Assembly: GCA_019677205.1 (NCBI GenBank)
Contig: JAAMXY010000062.1
Coordinates: 1 to 38,732, forward strand
Origin: Pinguiococcus pyrenoidosus
Taxonomy: Eukaryota; Sar; Pinguiophyceae; Pinguiochrysidales; Pinguiochrysidaceae
Length of the DNA stretch: 38,732 nt
Reading direction: 5' to 3'
Made by a program: the position numbers and the translations under genes. The notes beneath the pieces were generated by a model. The model saw nothing but the letters and a program-made list of their open reading frames with translations, made no database searches and was not told the origin of the DNA. Of the stretch, positions 1 to 9,354 are shown piece after piece. How positions within the stretch are numbered: the first letter of the stretch is position 1; each line of letters starts with the position of its first letter.

Positions 1-499
1 TACTGCTACGAGTCGTGAGCGCACCGAGCAAGCCATGCCGGTGCCATGTGGGGGCCGTGGGGAGAGCTCCGTCACATTTGCACCCCTCTGGAACTTGGAT
101 ACTGGGGCCGTGTCGCAACCTGTTCTGGCCAGCGCGTCCATTACTGCAGACCACGGGTCCCTCATGATGCTGAAGTGCAAAACCTCCGATGAGAAGACGG
201 GCTTAGCCCACTCGGGGAGGGACAGAGCTGTGGATTCTACATCGCAGTCAAAAGCCCGCTTGACGTGGGCATCGATCGTGCGATGCCCGGACAGGTGTCC
301 ACGGAAGATGGATTCAAATCCCTGCTTTTTCATATCCTCGGCGAGGAAGTCCGACAGTGCGTTCCGGCCCTGTCGAAAAAGGGCCTCGAAGACAAGCGAG
401 GCCCGGAACGACAGCGCTCGCCTCCCATCGCGGACGCCGGACTCCCTGGCTAAGTTTGTCCACCATGTGCCGGAGAATTTCCGTTGGTGCTCCACATCC
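1..499 (-). CDS. Partial protein-coding exon of unknown function, running off the left edge
   Basis: On the minus strand the frame whose codons start at plus positions 1, 4, 7 and so on has no stop from 504 down to 1 (168 codons). A TAG sits at 505-507. A run of that length is unlikely by chance at this base composition. A plausible splice acceptor (CTTAG followed by G) ends at 500, so this may be an internal or terminal exon whose remainder lies outside the window. The translation has an ordinary mix of residues, with segments such as SFRASLVFEALFRQ, GHRTIDAHVKRAFD and LPEWAKPVF. I recognise no domain. The first in-frame ATG is at 333. A plus-strand frame of similar length overlaps it (35-556) but its translation is serine/arginine-rich and less protein-like. 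It could also be a decayed element. Confidence 0.4.
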
Positions 500-596
500 C
501 TAAGCTACGCCTGCTACATGTTTACTTTCAAGTATCTCGTCATTTCCTCAGTTTAGCGAAACCGCCGCAAAACCTTGCCAACTGGCAAGACTCCGT

Positions 597-689
597 CAAT
601 TGGAAAGACGAATACCGGTATTCCACCTCGAACTGGAAAGAACTGGCAAGCTTTGGAAATTTCCAAAGCCGGTTTCCAGTTTCCAATTG
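597..689. repeat. Nested inverted repeat with a 20-bp perfect palindrome
   Basis: Three concentric inverted pairs are visible. The outer arms are CAATTGGAAA at 597-606 and its complement at 680-689. The middle arms are AACTGGAAA at 631-639 and its complement at 673-681. The core is the perfect palindrome GCTTTGGAAATTTCCAAAGC at 650-669. The 10-mer AACTGGCAAG also occurs twice directly, at 580-589 and 641-650. Possible explanations are a MITE-like remnant, a regulatory palindrome or a hairpin RNA. No target-site duplication was identified. Confidence 0.6.
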
Positions 690-1231
690 AGCTTCGCATC
701 CACCCTACTTTTCTGTGTTCTACATCAAGCTTGACCAATCAGCGTACTAGAGCACATCACAGTTCAAATCCTACGAATGAGATCACAAACAATTGGGAGT
801 TCACCTATTCTCAACCAATCGGGTCTATACCCTAACTCAGAGTCTAGGCTACGTCTCCCTATATACAACGAGGAATGTTCGCAAATGTGTTGCGGTGTCG
901 CGCAAAGTAGAGCTTGTGAACAGACTGCTGAGGCTGCTCTAATGCCTCTGTCTCCATGCTCGTTGCACCAGGAAGGCCAGGGCGAAAGCGCGGGAATCTT
1001 CGGTTTGCGTTTCGCTTTACTATATATAACGTTATTAGAATTGAATAATTCTATGGTGATCCGCCCAACTGTTCTTCTTGTGCTGCTATGGAACCCCTTA
1101 GGCAATAGAAACCGTATACATTGAGCCAGTGGCTATCCGGGCCGTGAATCTGGTACACACTGAACCTTCCAGGCCGTCTCCGTCCCAGCGAACTAGGACA
1201 GAGACGGCATCGGGCAAGCGCGGCGACCGCA

Positions 1232-1902
1232 TCAGTCCAGTAGGCTGGGCACAACTCGTGGAGCTTGCCCGCGTCCGGGCACCCACTTCGACGTGGCGTG
1301 GGATTCTAGCCAGCCTTCTTCCATGCCGGGCTTCTCTGAGTGCCGCAACCGTGCGAAACTATCGCATGAAGGCCAAGAGCTTGTCACGGCGATTCTCCTG
1401 TCAAGGCGAAACAGAGAAGTTCTTACAAGCGCGACGTTTTCAGGCTGAGGGACGACGACACCAGTCCCACCTCAGAGCGGGTGAAACTTGTCTCCTCAGT
1501 ACAGGAGCTGCTCCTGTGGGAGCGCCTGCCTGCTTCCAGCCTCTCTGGCCGGATTCTCTTGGCAATGGAAAGCTCAGCTGGGTCACCAAGCTGTCCTTGC
1601 GGCGCAGCTACAGTGCCCTTGGCTGCCGCCACTATGTACGCAGCCTCCCGTTCACCAACGTCCGCCTTGCCGGACACGATCCTTCCATCGTCAGATCAGT
1701 TGCTGCGGCTCCGGCCCCACATATTCGCAGGTATATGTCGTGTACTAGGCTGCGCATTCACCCAATTCATTTCTCGTCGAGGGTTGTTCGCCGAAGCGTT
1801 GTCTGCCCGTTCCCATTTGATCGCCTGGAGTTGAACGGTTTCTAGGATCCTTGATGCAAGAGATTCGATGACAGATTCCTCGATGACAAAATCTGCTGGC
1901 AA
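1232..1902 (-). other. Possible minus-strand multi-exon gene fragment, low confidence
   Basis: Two open segments in the same minus-strand frame (1902-1699 and about 1690-1425) are separated by one stop at 1696-1698. That stop could fall in a 39-nt GT-AG intron, which would be as short as the 37-nt intron in the SET gene of this window. The second segment ends exactly at a good GTAAGA donor. After a CAG acceptor about 30 nt further on, the phase-compatible frame stays open to a TGA at 1232-1234. The predicted peptide begins MPADFVIEESVIES and is otherwise unremarkable. This may be a real small gene divergent from pyruvate kinase, or a coincidence of open frames. Confidence 0.2.
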
Positions 1903-2110
1903 GCATCTGCGTATTTCAAATATCTCTTTCGAAATAATACAGTTTTACAAAAGTTTCCATAGTGATAGTTCAACTTCAAAACGGCGAGGCGAGGCGTGTG
2001 ACCTCGCCCTTTTCTGACGCATCTGTCGAAGTCCCGAAAAGCTTGCGTGCGCGCCCGTAAGGTTGCGGATCTCTTCTTCACCGCTCCGTTTCACGCGCCA
2101 GAGAAGCAGA

Positions 2111-4202
2111 ATGAAGCTCGCGATCCTTCTTTTGAACGCTGCGAGCGCTATGGCGCTTGTAAGTCGCCGTCCGTCGTTCACTCGGCTCTCCAAGTTGCCG
2201 ATGAGAATGGTGTTGTCGGAGGCACCGCCTCCCCAAACTTCGGCACAGCCCGACAAAGGAGAAGTGTAAGTTCACAAGCTGATGGTCGGAGGAGAAATCG
2301 CAGCCAAGGAAGCGCCAGCGAGTCGGAATGGCTTGAGAGATTGAACAGCTGTTTAAACTGCCTTGCGCAAGCGTTGGGCCACCACAGCATGATTGTTTCC
2401 GCCGAGAACCACGATACATGCTGAGACTGAATCGACTATGAGGATCCTTTGCAAGATGCCGCTTCCCGGAGCTTTCTGTTGTGGGATCGGGCCGCGCGGC
2501 AGTGTACACGGAAGGGGCGGCAACTGAGGAGGGCGGGGGAAAGTGCCGCCAGCAGCTTCCTGTGCCAGTTTTGACCGTAGGTCAGACTCGACCTCCCACT
2601 CTCCTTCTGACCATTTCTTTGTGGTTTCCATATCTAGCTACGTGCGCCCCTTCTACAAGGGTGTCAAGCAGGTAGGGCTTCCTGTTGCGCGTCTGTTATG
2701 ATTTGCAGACTCGCCAACTCAGCACGCCAACGTAGGTCACGAGCCTTGGACCCAAGACGTTCGCCAAGGACATGATCCGCAAGCTCTTCATGGCTGGCGC
2801 TGACGTGTTCCGCCTGAACTTGAGCCATGGAAGGGAGGAGAAGGGAGACGTGACCACGACGATTCGCGAAGTGCAGGAAGAATTTGGCTACCCCATTGGC
2901 GTCCTAGCGGATCTGCAGGGTCCCAAGCAGCGCTGCGGCATGTTCAAGGACGACGCCAAGTTTGAGCTCAAGGTTGGCGACCGGTTCCGCTTCGACTCGA
3001 ACCCTGAAGAGGGTGACCAGAATCGCGTCTGCCTGCCGCACCCGGAGATTCTGCTGGCCTTGCAGCCGGGAAAGACGCTCCTGATTGACGACGGCAAGAT
3101 CGTGATGCAGGTGAAGGAGGCCGGCGACGACTTCATTGAGTGCGTAGTCACCGTGCCCGGCACCATCAGCAGTCGCAAGGGCGTCAACACGCCGGATGTG
3201 GTCCTGCCCATCTCCGCGATGACCGAGAAGGACGAGCTCGATTTGAACTTCATCCTGGACTTCGCGCCGGACTATGTGGCACTGTCGTTCGTCCAGCTCC
3301 CGGAGGACATGGAGCTGCTCCGCAGGAAGATCGAGGAGCACCCGTGCAAGCACAAGCCCAAGACCATCGCCAAGCTAGAGAAGCCCGTCGCGATCGACAA
3401 CCTCGCGGGAATCGTCACGGCCTCGGACGCCATCATGGTGGCCCGTGGCGACCTCGGCGTGGAGATGGACATCGAGGACGTGCCTGTGATCCAGAAGAAG
3501 ATCATCGCCGAGTGCCGCAAGCAGGGAAAGCCGGTCATCGTTGCCACGCAGATGCTGGAATCGATGATGGACAATCCGAGTCCGACGCGTGCGGAGTGCT
3601 CCGACGTGGCCAACGCGATCTACGATGGATCCGATGCCGTCATGCTGTCCGGCGAGTCCGCGGCGGGTGACTTCCCCACGGAGTCTGTTGCCATGCAGCG
3701 CCGGATTATCACGCGCTCGGAGGGGGATGAGACCTTCAAGATGTGGAAGCGCATGTACCCGCTGGAGGAGGACGGCAGCGATGCGGACTCGGTGGTCACC
3801 GCGGCGATGCAGCTCGCCAAGTCCGTGAAGGCCAAGGCCATTTTTGTGTTCACCACGAGCGGCACGACCGCGCAGCGCCTGGCTCGGTTCCGCCCCGACG
3901 TGCCGATCGTGGCGATGACGCCCAATATGGAAGTAGCCCGTAGTCTGACGCTTGTCAATCATGTGTATCCCACCGTGTACACCGCCGGATGGGACGGCAC
4001 GACCTCGCGGTTCAGTGATCTCGCCACGGAGGCCTGCCGTGTCGCGAGGGAACGCGGTCTTGCCGTCTATGACGACGACAAGCTCGTCATCACCGGTGGA
4101 CTACCCCTGGGCATCACTGGAGTTGCCAATGTGATTCGTGTTGTCCAAGCTGCCGGGCCCGAGTGCTGGAACGAGGCTTGCGAATACCACTCAGATGACT
4201 AA
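2111..4202 (+). CDS. Pyruvate kinase, bacterial/plastid type, with N-terminal signal peptide
   Basis: Exons are 2111-2265, 2638-2671 and 2736-4202 (introns of 372 and 64 nt), giving 551 aa. It converts phosphoenolpyruvate and ADP to pyruvate and ATP. The full barrel and C-terminal domain are present: FRLNLSHG near residue 88, DLQGPK near 122, the catalytic TIAKLEKP (Lys276, Glu278 metal ligand), MVARGDLGVEM (Asp302) and ATQMLESM near 333. The C-terminal region FVFTTSGTTAQRLARFRP is intact, and total length beyond the leader matches bacterial PykA enzymes. Residues 1-17 form a hydrophobic signal peptide (MKLAILLLNAASAMALV). It is followed by about 30 Ser/Arg/Pro-rich residues before homology starts, which looks like a bipartite plastid leader. 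Localisation is therefore inferred as secondary plastid, with secretion as the alternative. The small middle exon (34 nt) is supported by phase and by the VKQVTSLGPKT junction. Confidence 0.93.
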
Positions 4203-4336
4203 AGACGATGCGCGGGTTGCTTCTTTGGAGTCGGGATAGGAGCGGTAGAATGCGACGCAACCCATATGTTGACCTCAGAATTGAAAGAGCTAAACCGAGG
4301 AACCAGATTCTCGAGCAGAAATCTTGAGGGCATCTC

Positions 4337-4390
4337 GGCTGCATCTTGAGTGCACCTTGGCTGCATCTTGAGTGCACCTTGGCTGCATCT
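4337..4390 (+). repeat. 22-bp tandem repeat, about 2.5 copies
   Basis: The unit GGCTGCATCTTGAGTGCACC plus TT occurs at 4337-4358 and 4359-4380, with a partial third copy at 4381-4390. It lies in the 3' region of pyruvate kinase. A looser ATCGATGTATCG-like run follows at about 4450-4498. Confidence 0.85.
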
Positions 4391-4826
4391 CCCAACGAAA
4401 CTCTTCTTCACAAGCCAGTCCCTCCGCCGCAGGCACTATGCGAGCTGCATAGATGCATCGAGTAGATGTATGTATCGATGTATCGAGGTATCGATCGCTT
4501 CAATCCAAGCTTTCGAAGCTGCGTACCGAAGGCCGGAGGCGAGGGAAACCGTCGCAGAAGATCCCGGGATCCCCAAAAACGGTATGTGACAGACCGCCGC
4601 GGTGACTTGAAGTTCGGTCTCGTGCAGCATCACTAGCGAGCGCAATTTCAAGCAGATCCTCGCGGGTGGTATGCGCGGATAGGCAAGCGCAAGTTGCCGG
4701 CAAGTTACACAAAAGACGGAAAATCTTCAAGATCGAGGATTCAACGCCAACTGGCAGACGCACGCATTCTGCGCAGTCGCGCCTCGTCCCGCCCGCCCAA
4801 GACCTCTCTGCACCCACGTGGCCAAC

Positions 4827-5954
4827 ATGATGCGTTTTGCCCTTCTTGCCGCGCTCGCGAGCGCCGCCCATGCTGGATTCAATCTCGAGAAACCGACCGG
4901 AGAGGTGTTCTTCCACGCGAAGAACGGCCTGGGCGCCGACAAGGTTGGAGCCGGGGCCAAGGCCAAGGCCAAGCTGGGCGACGGCGCGGAAGTGGGCGGC
5001 GAGCTCGAGTTCAACGCCGATGAGGTCAAGCCCGAGAAGGTGTGGCTCCAGTACAGCAAGAAGGTGGACGACATGGAAACCGATGCCAGCGTTGTGTACA
5101 ACTTCAACGACGAAGGCACCGCGGTCAACCTCGACGTCGAGACGCCGTCGGCCTTCTTCCAGGACGCCAAGACGCGCCTTGGCATGACCCTCGCGCAGCG
5201 CGTGCCGGGCTTCATCCGGGAGCTCCGCCTTAAGCAGCAGCTAAGGTGAGCACAGAACGTTTCGAATCGAAAGAAGCCTTCGCACCGGAGCTAACGGCAG
5301 TCTTTGTATCCCCCTTGCAAACCAACTCGAACCCCCATCCCAAACGCAGCCCGGCCGACGGCCAGACGTCGACCATCGAGGCTTCCTACGACCCGCCCAG
5401 GAAGACCGCCGAGGCCACGCTTCGCCATGCCGTCGGCAAGGGCACCGAAGTCGAGCTCCAGTGGAAGCAGGTACAATGGTTGCTGCGACTTGCACAAGTC
5501 CCTCAGAAACTCATAATCCCCACGTCGCCCCACTTCTTTCTTCTCATGCTTTGCAGGAGCGCAACCAGGCCACCCTCCGCTGGGCGCAGTCTGTGAGCCA
5601 GCTCGGATGCGACCTCACGCCCGAGATCGACCTGCGCAGCGGCGCTGCTCGCGTGGAGCTCCACAAGCAGTTCGACGACGACAGCTCCGTGAAGGTGGAC
5701 GTCGGCAACGACAAGGTACGAAGAAGACGAAGAAGACGAAGAAGACGAAGAAGGAGCAGAAGAAGGAGCAGAAGAAGCTGAGTGTGGCGAGAACAACGAA
5801 AGCTGGTCAACCTTTGCCTGACCACGCCGTGTGTCCTGCCTTTCAGGTGGCGAACTTCGCCTGGAGCGACAAGGGATGGAAGGCCGAAGGCTCTGTCCCC
5901 CTTGAGCAGTGGCGCAATGGAGCCGTCTCCATCAAGCGCGCTTGGTCCTTCTAA
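4827..5954 (+). CDS. Secreted or plastid-routed beta-rich protein of unknown function
   Basis: Exons are 4827-5245, 5350-5470, 5557-5715 and 5847-5954, giving 268 aa. Every junction is GT-AG and in phase. ATG 4827 is followed at once by a second ATG; the signal peptide is MMRFALLAALASAAHA. The mature part alternates hydrophobic and charged residues in short strands (for example TDASVVYNFNDEGTAVNLDV, VELHKQFDDDSSVKVDVG) and ends with SIKRAWSF. This pattern suggests a beta-barrel or beta-sandwich, but I recognise no named family. No membrane helix is seen after the leader. With pyruvate kinase upstream on the same strand, a plastid or periplastid role is possible but only inferred. Intron 3 carries a purine repeat. 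Confidence 0.85.
5717..5780 (+). repeat. GAAGAAGAC-type purine repeat inside intron 3
   Basis: A 9-nt GAAGAAGAC unit repeats about three times, then GAAGGAGCA twice, immediately after the donor of intron 3 (5716-5846) of the beta-rich protein gene. It is open in one frame as a Lys/Thr/Glu-rich peptide, but the splice sites on both sides place it in the intron. The run may act as a purine-rich splicing enhancer, which is inference. Confidence 0.75.
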
Positions 5955-6362
5955 GTCGCAAAGAAGACTTCTCTTGCTTTGGGGATGGTCTGGCGTGTGC
6001 GCGCGACCTTCTTGGCTTGATTTGTGCAGCGAAGACCGTCGCCCCTCGCGGGGAAAATCCGTATCTGAGTGTGTTGCAACCTTCGCTTAGAGTGCTGTGT
6101 AGAATGCAGTGTGGCCCGTCCAGTGTTGTAGAGTGTCGAGAGCTTCCTAGTTCTAAAGCATCCTAAGGAAAGTTTCTGTGCGTAGTGTGTTCGAGGTAGA
6201 GGTTCCTATATGCAAGGCCGCCCGGCGTAGGGTTCGGCGTGATGTGCTCGAGTGGCGCCAAACAGATGGTCAGGGGTAGAGCAAATTTCCTTCTCTGATC
6301 GAGCATCACCTCGCTGGCGTGCTCCCCATCGCGCCAGGCTACCCATCTCTCTACAGGCAGGC
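5955..6362. other. Convergent intergenic region
   Basis: This separates the stops of the beta-rich protein gene (+) and the b561 gene (-). It should contain both 3' UTRs. No other gene or repeat is visible. Confidence 0.5.
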
Positions 6363-7113
6363 TCAGCTTTCACGCATCGCGATCTCCACCTCGGCATCAT
6401 CGGGGACGCCAAGCCTCTGCTTCTCGCTGCTGCCTCCACTGCCGCCGAAGAGCGGCTCTTTCTTGACGAAGAGCTGTACGTAGAGCAAGTAAAGCCGGAA
6501 CACAACATAGACAATCCAGAAGATCACCACGAGGGCCATCACGCCAACCGAGGCGTCTTCGGCGCCATAGATGTCCAGCCCAACGACGACATTTGCGTGC
6601 GCGCTGAGCGCAAGCAGATACCCCACGAGACCATGCACAACTTCAAACGCTGTTCGCCAGCTGCCTCCCGTCTCTTTGCTAGGTCGGAAAAAAGCGGCCA
6701 ACACCTGTCAATGCAACGAGGGCGAAGGAATTGTTGAATCCACGGCCGGCAAGCATTCGCAAGGCGCAAGCGCTCTGACGCCGCAAAGGCGATACCTGGA
6801 TAAGGATGAAGATGGCAATGAACGCTCCCAAACTCTTATGATTGTCCTCGTTATCCTCGTCCTCCTCTTCTTCTTCCTCCTCTTCCTCGTCGTCATCGTC
6901 GTCGTCATCCTCTCCCAGGGCAATGACGGCCACTCCTATTGCCGTCAGCAGCACCACTGCGCAGTTGCTAGCGACGTGAACGTAGAACAGCTGGCTCTCC
7001 TTGCTTGAGAACCAGTTCGATCTTTTCAAGAGCGCCGCGATCAGTGCGATGGGCGCGAACACCAGCCAGGCCAGGCCCAGCAAGGTGCCGTGTGCGTCCA
7101 AGGAGCTTCCCAT
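6363..7113 (-). CDS. Cytochrome b561-domain transmembrane protein with an acidic insert
   Basis: Exon 1 is 7113-6796, exon 2 is 6704-6363 (intron 91 nt, phase 0), giving 219 aa. Cytochrome b561 proteins bind two haems through four helix histidines and pass electrons across membranes, often from ascorbate to ferric iron or monodehydroascorbate. Here the four candidate ligands are His8 (DAHGTLLG), His46 (FYVHVAS), His92 (NHKSLGAF) and His130 (FEVVHGLVGY), each in a hydrophobic segment. A fifth hydrophobic segment (VGVMALVVIFWIVYVVF) and a short charged tail follow. There is no DOMON or reductase partner domain and no signal peptide. Unusually, a run of 20-odd Asp/Glu/Asn residues (68-91), encoded by a trinucleotide-like repeat, sits between helices 2 and 3. 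Substrate and compartment are unknown. Confidence 0.82.
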
Positions 7114-7728
7114 GGTTCAACTATACGTCTTCTGCACGGACCAAAACGACGACTTTCTCAAGGACTGCCCTGACAAGGCTTCCGCACGCGTGCGAAGTCG
7201 TCTGGAAAGACCTTGCAGTGCGGACCTTGCAGCTTCGCCGACAAAAACCACAAGTGCAAAGATAATTTCAAAATAAAGATACAGCACAAAATATCATAGG
7301 TTTTGTGTTCTACCGTTGAAGGTCCTATCAAGAAAGGCACGCGCTTCTGCTTTCAAATTCAGCAGCACGGCGCTCATTTCAAGACCGAGTCCGGGGCAGT
7401 CCAGTATCCGTTCGTCACACCTCGCGACTCAAGATCTGAGCCCGACGCAAGCGAAGAGGAGATCGCCTCACGTGGAGAGAGGAGAGAGCAGAGAGGAGGG
7501 AGCAGAGAGCAGAGAGGAATGTTCCCTTCGTTAGTCAGGGTTTCTCTGGCAAGTCTTCTCGATTGCGATCGCTCGCGGGTTTCCCATATCAACACCCTTT
7601 CTTCTCTTCTTCCTTTCTTGTGGGCGCCAGGCGCGAAAGTTAACATGAAGGGCAAGCATGGACATCCGTCTTACGATCCATCATGTTCACCAGCATCTCC
7701 TCCTCCTTCGTCTTCCAGTGTCGTGTGA
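7114..7728. other. Intergenic region upstream of the b561 gene
   Basis: This lies between two minus-strand genes, so it should hold the b561 promoter and the 3' UTR of the multipass protein. Around 7470-7520 is a purine-rich tract made of GAGAG/AGCAGAGAGGAGG variants. No gene is seen. Confidence 0.5.
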
Positions 7729-9354
7729 TTATGTGAACAGTCTCGCATGCTTGAAAGGGAAGGCATCGGAGGGCACAGCGACTTGGTAGATGTCCATCCT
7801 CCCCATGGACCGGGTGCTGATGGTCGCGAGCCTCGCGTCGCCGAGCGCGAACACGCCGTGCATGAAGTCCGGCGAGTTGCCGCCCACGCCGAAGACATCC
7901 GTCCCCTTCTTCAGGAAGAGAATGGTGTCATTCTGCTCGCTGAGTCGCAGGATCGTCCACAGCCCGTCGAGAATGATGGCCCACACCGCCAGCGCGATGA
8001 AGCTCCTCTCGAAGTGCGTCGTGTCGTAGGGAATGGCCAAGTCGATGGCCGGCGCCAGCAGAAGCATCAGCGATCGCAGCGTGTCCGCCTCTCGAACCTT
8101 GACGCCTCCCGCCGTGCCATGCAGGCACCAGCCCCACATGGTGCTGCTGGTGAACGTCATCGCGCCCGACGCCACCGCCGCGAACGCGAGGGGCGCGTTC
8201 GTGCCGTAGTACAGGTACACGAGGACGCAGGTCAGGTAAAGCAGCATCGCCCAGAGACTGGACTTGATGTTCGATGCCGTCTGTATCGCGGGCTCCAGGT
8301 CGCTGTGGCTGCCCCGGACGGGCAGGACGCTCACGAGGCCCTGCTGCCTGAACCAGCTGCGGAGCTGCTCGTCGGGCTTGTGGCTGCCTTCCTCGCTGTG
8401 AAGGCCGTTCAGGACGGAGACGTCGCCGGTCTCGGGATCCACGCAGCATTTGGCGACGAAGAGCTTGTGAGCACTCACGATCCACACGATGCTGCTGGAC
8501 TCCGGCAAGCACAGAAGATTTCCCAAGGTGGCGTCGCGGATCTTCAGCACGAGGCGCTCCGCCCGAAAGGGAAGCCACCGGCTCTCGCAGGAGCCCGCCT
8601 CGGTCAGGATGATGGCGACGGCGGCGAGCACGCAGACGAAGGTCGCAAGGAACAAGCCACAGAAGGCTTCGGCAGTCTCCGTGTCCTGCATTTCGTAGTC
8701 CACCAGGCCGATCAAGTTGGTGAGCACGGCAATGAACAGGCCGCAGACGCGGATGCGAACCACCATCTGAAATCGTTCCAGCGTCATCTCGAACACGTCG
8801 AGGCCGCTCACCGCCACGGCAGCGCACACACCAAACACGCCAAGCGGGCGGATGGACGGGCCCAGCTGGAGCGTCTCGAACAGCAGCGTGTACCACGCGC
8901 CCAAGAGGCTACCGAGCACCGTGCACAGCTCATTCGCCACGCGCAGCGAGGCCTGTGCACGGTGGCGGTGGCTGCGCCCGGCAGACACGGCGGAGCAGAG
9001 GTAGCCCACAAAGCCAATCATGACTGGGATAGTGATGACCAGGTTCGAGCGGCGGTTGGCGCGATACCGGTCATCGCTACTCAGGAAGGACGCCACCATC
9101 AGGCAGAAGAGCCCCGCAAAGACGGTCGTCATCTGCAGGCGGATATCAAACAGCATCATCGCCTCTTCCTCGGCATACTCCAGCCCTTCGATGCGCGGCC
9201 GCGGGGGCCGCAGATTGCCCTTCAATCCGAGGGGGAGGGTCGCCCATCGGTCCTTGAAGGTGTCGCGAACCGCCATGCTGACGGCGCTTTCCAGCGACGA
9301 TTTGCGGCTCAGCCCGCTCTCTCGCTTCTCCGAGGTCTTCAGGGGCGTGCCCAT
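7729..9354 (-). CDS. Multipass membrane protein (about 10 helices), unknown family
   Basis: A single exon of 541 aa. The frame is open further upstream, but ATG 9354 has a strong context (ACCATGG) and is the first methionine before protein-like sequence. About 60 basic/Ser-rich residues come first (KRESGLSRKSSLESAV). There are six hydrophobic segments, including TTVFAGLFCLMVASFL, LVITIPVMIGFVGYLC and FCGLFLATFVCVLAAVAIIL. A roughly 110-residue hydrophilic central loop follows (FRAERLVLKIRD through LRSWFRQQGL), then four more, including LWAMLLYLTCVLVYLYYG and FIALAVWAIILDGLWTIL. The 6+4 arrangement resembles channels or transporters, but I see no diagnostic motif. A 602-codon frame on the opposite strand is its shadow. 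Confidence 0.8.
   Translation of the reverse strand: MGTPLKTSEKRESGLSRKSSLESAVSMAVRDTFKDRWATLPLGLKGNLRPPRPRIEGLEYAEEEAMMLFDIRLQMTTVFAGLFCLMVASFLSSDDRYRANRRSNLVITIPVMIGFVGYLCSAVSAGRSHRHRAQASLRVANELCTVLGSLLGAWYTLLFETLQLGPSIRPLGVFGVCAAVAVSGLDVFEMTLERFQMVVRIRVCGLFIAVLTNLIGLVDYEMQDTETAEAFCGLFLATFVCVLAAVAIILTEAGSCESRWLPFRAERLVLKIRDATLGNLLCLPESSSIVWIVSAHKLFVAKCCVDPETGDVSVLNGLHSEEGSHKPDEQLRSWFRQQGLVSVLPVRGSHSDLEPAIQTASNIKSSLWAMLLYLTCVLVYLYYGTNAPLAFAAVASGAMTFTSSTMWGWCLHGTAGGVKVREADTLRSLMLLLAPAIDLAIPYDTTHFERSFIALAVWAIILDGLWTILRLSEQNDTILFLKKGTDVFGVGGNSPDFMHGVFALGDARLATISTRSMGRMDIYQVAVPSDAFPFKHARLFT

Larger units (their letters stand above)
500..2110. other. Mostly non-coding stretch upstream of pyruvate kinase
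   Basis: No convincing intact gene lies here. It contains a nested palindrome at 597-689, two CCAAT pentamers (735-739 and 815-819), a TATATATAA run at 1021-1029 and some possible minus-strand exon fragments (1232-1902, listed separately). The last 200 bases should hold the promoter and 5' UTR of pyruvate kinase. The CCAAT/TATA set points at no confident gene start, although ATG 1052 just downstream opens a short hydrophobic peptide. Confidence 0.4.

Noticed and set aside
35-556. 173-codon plus-strand frame
   Set aside because: Serine/arginine-rich composition; the overlapping minus frame is more protein-like, though neither is proven.
1129-1845. 238-codon plus-strand frame starting with GTG
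   Set aside because: No ATG at the start, no domain and unbalanced composition; probably incidental.
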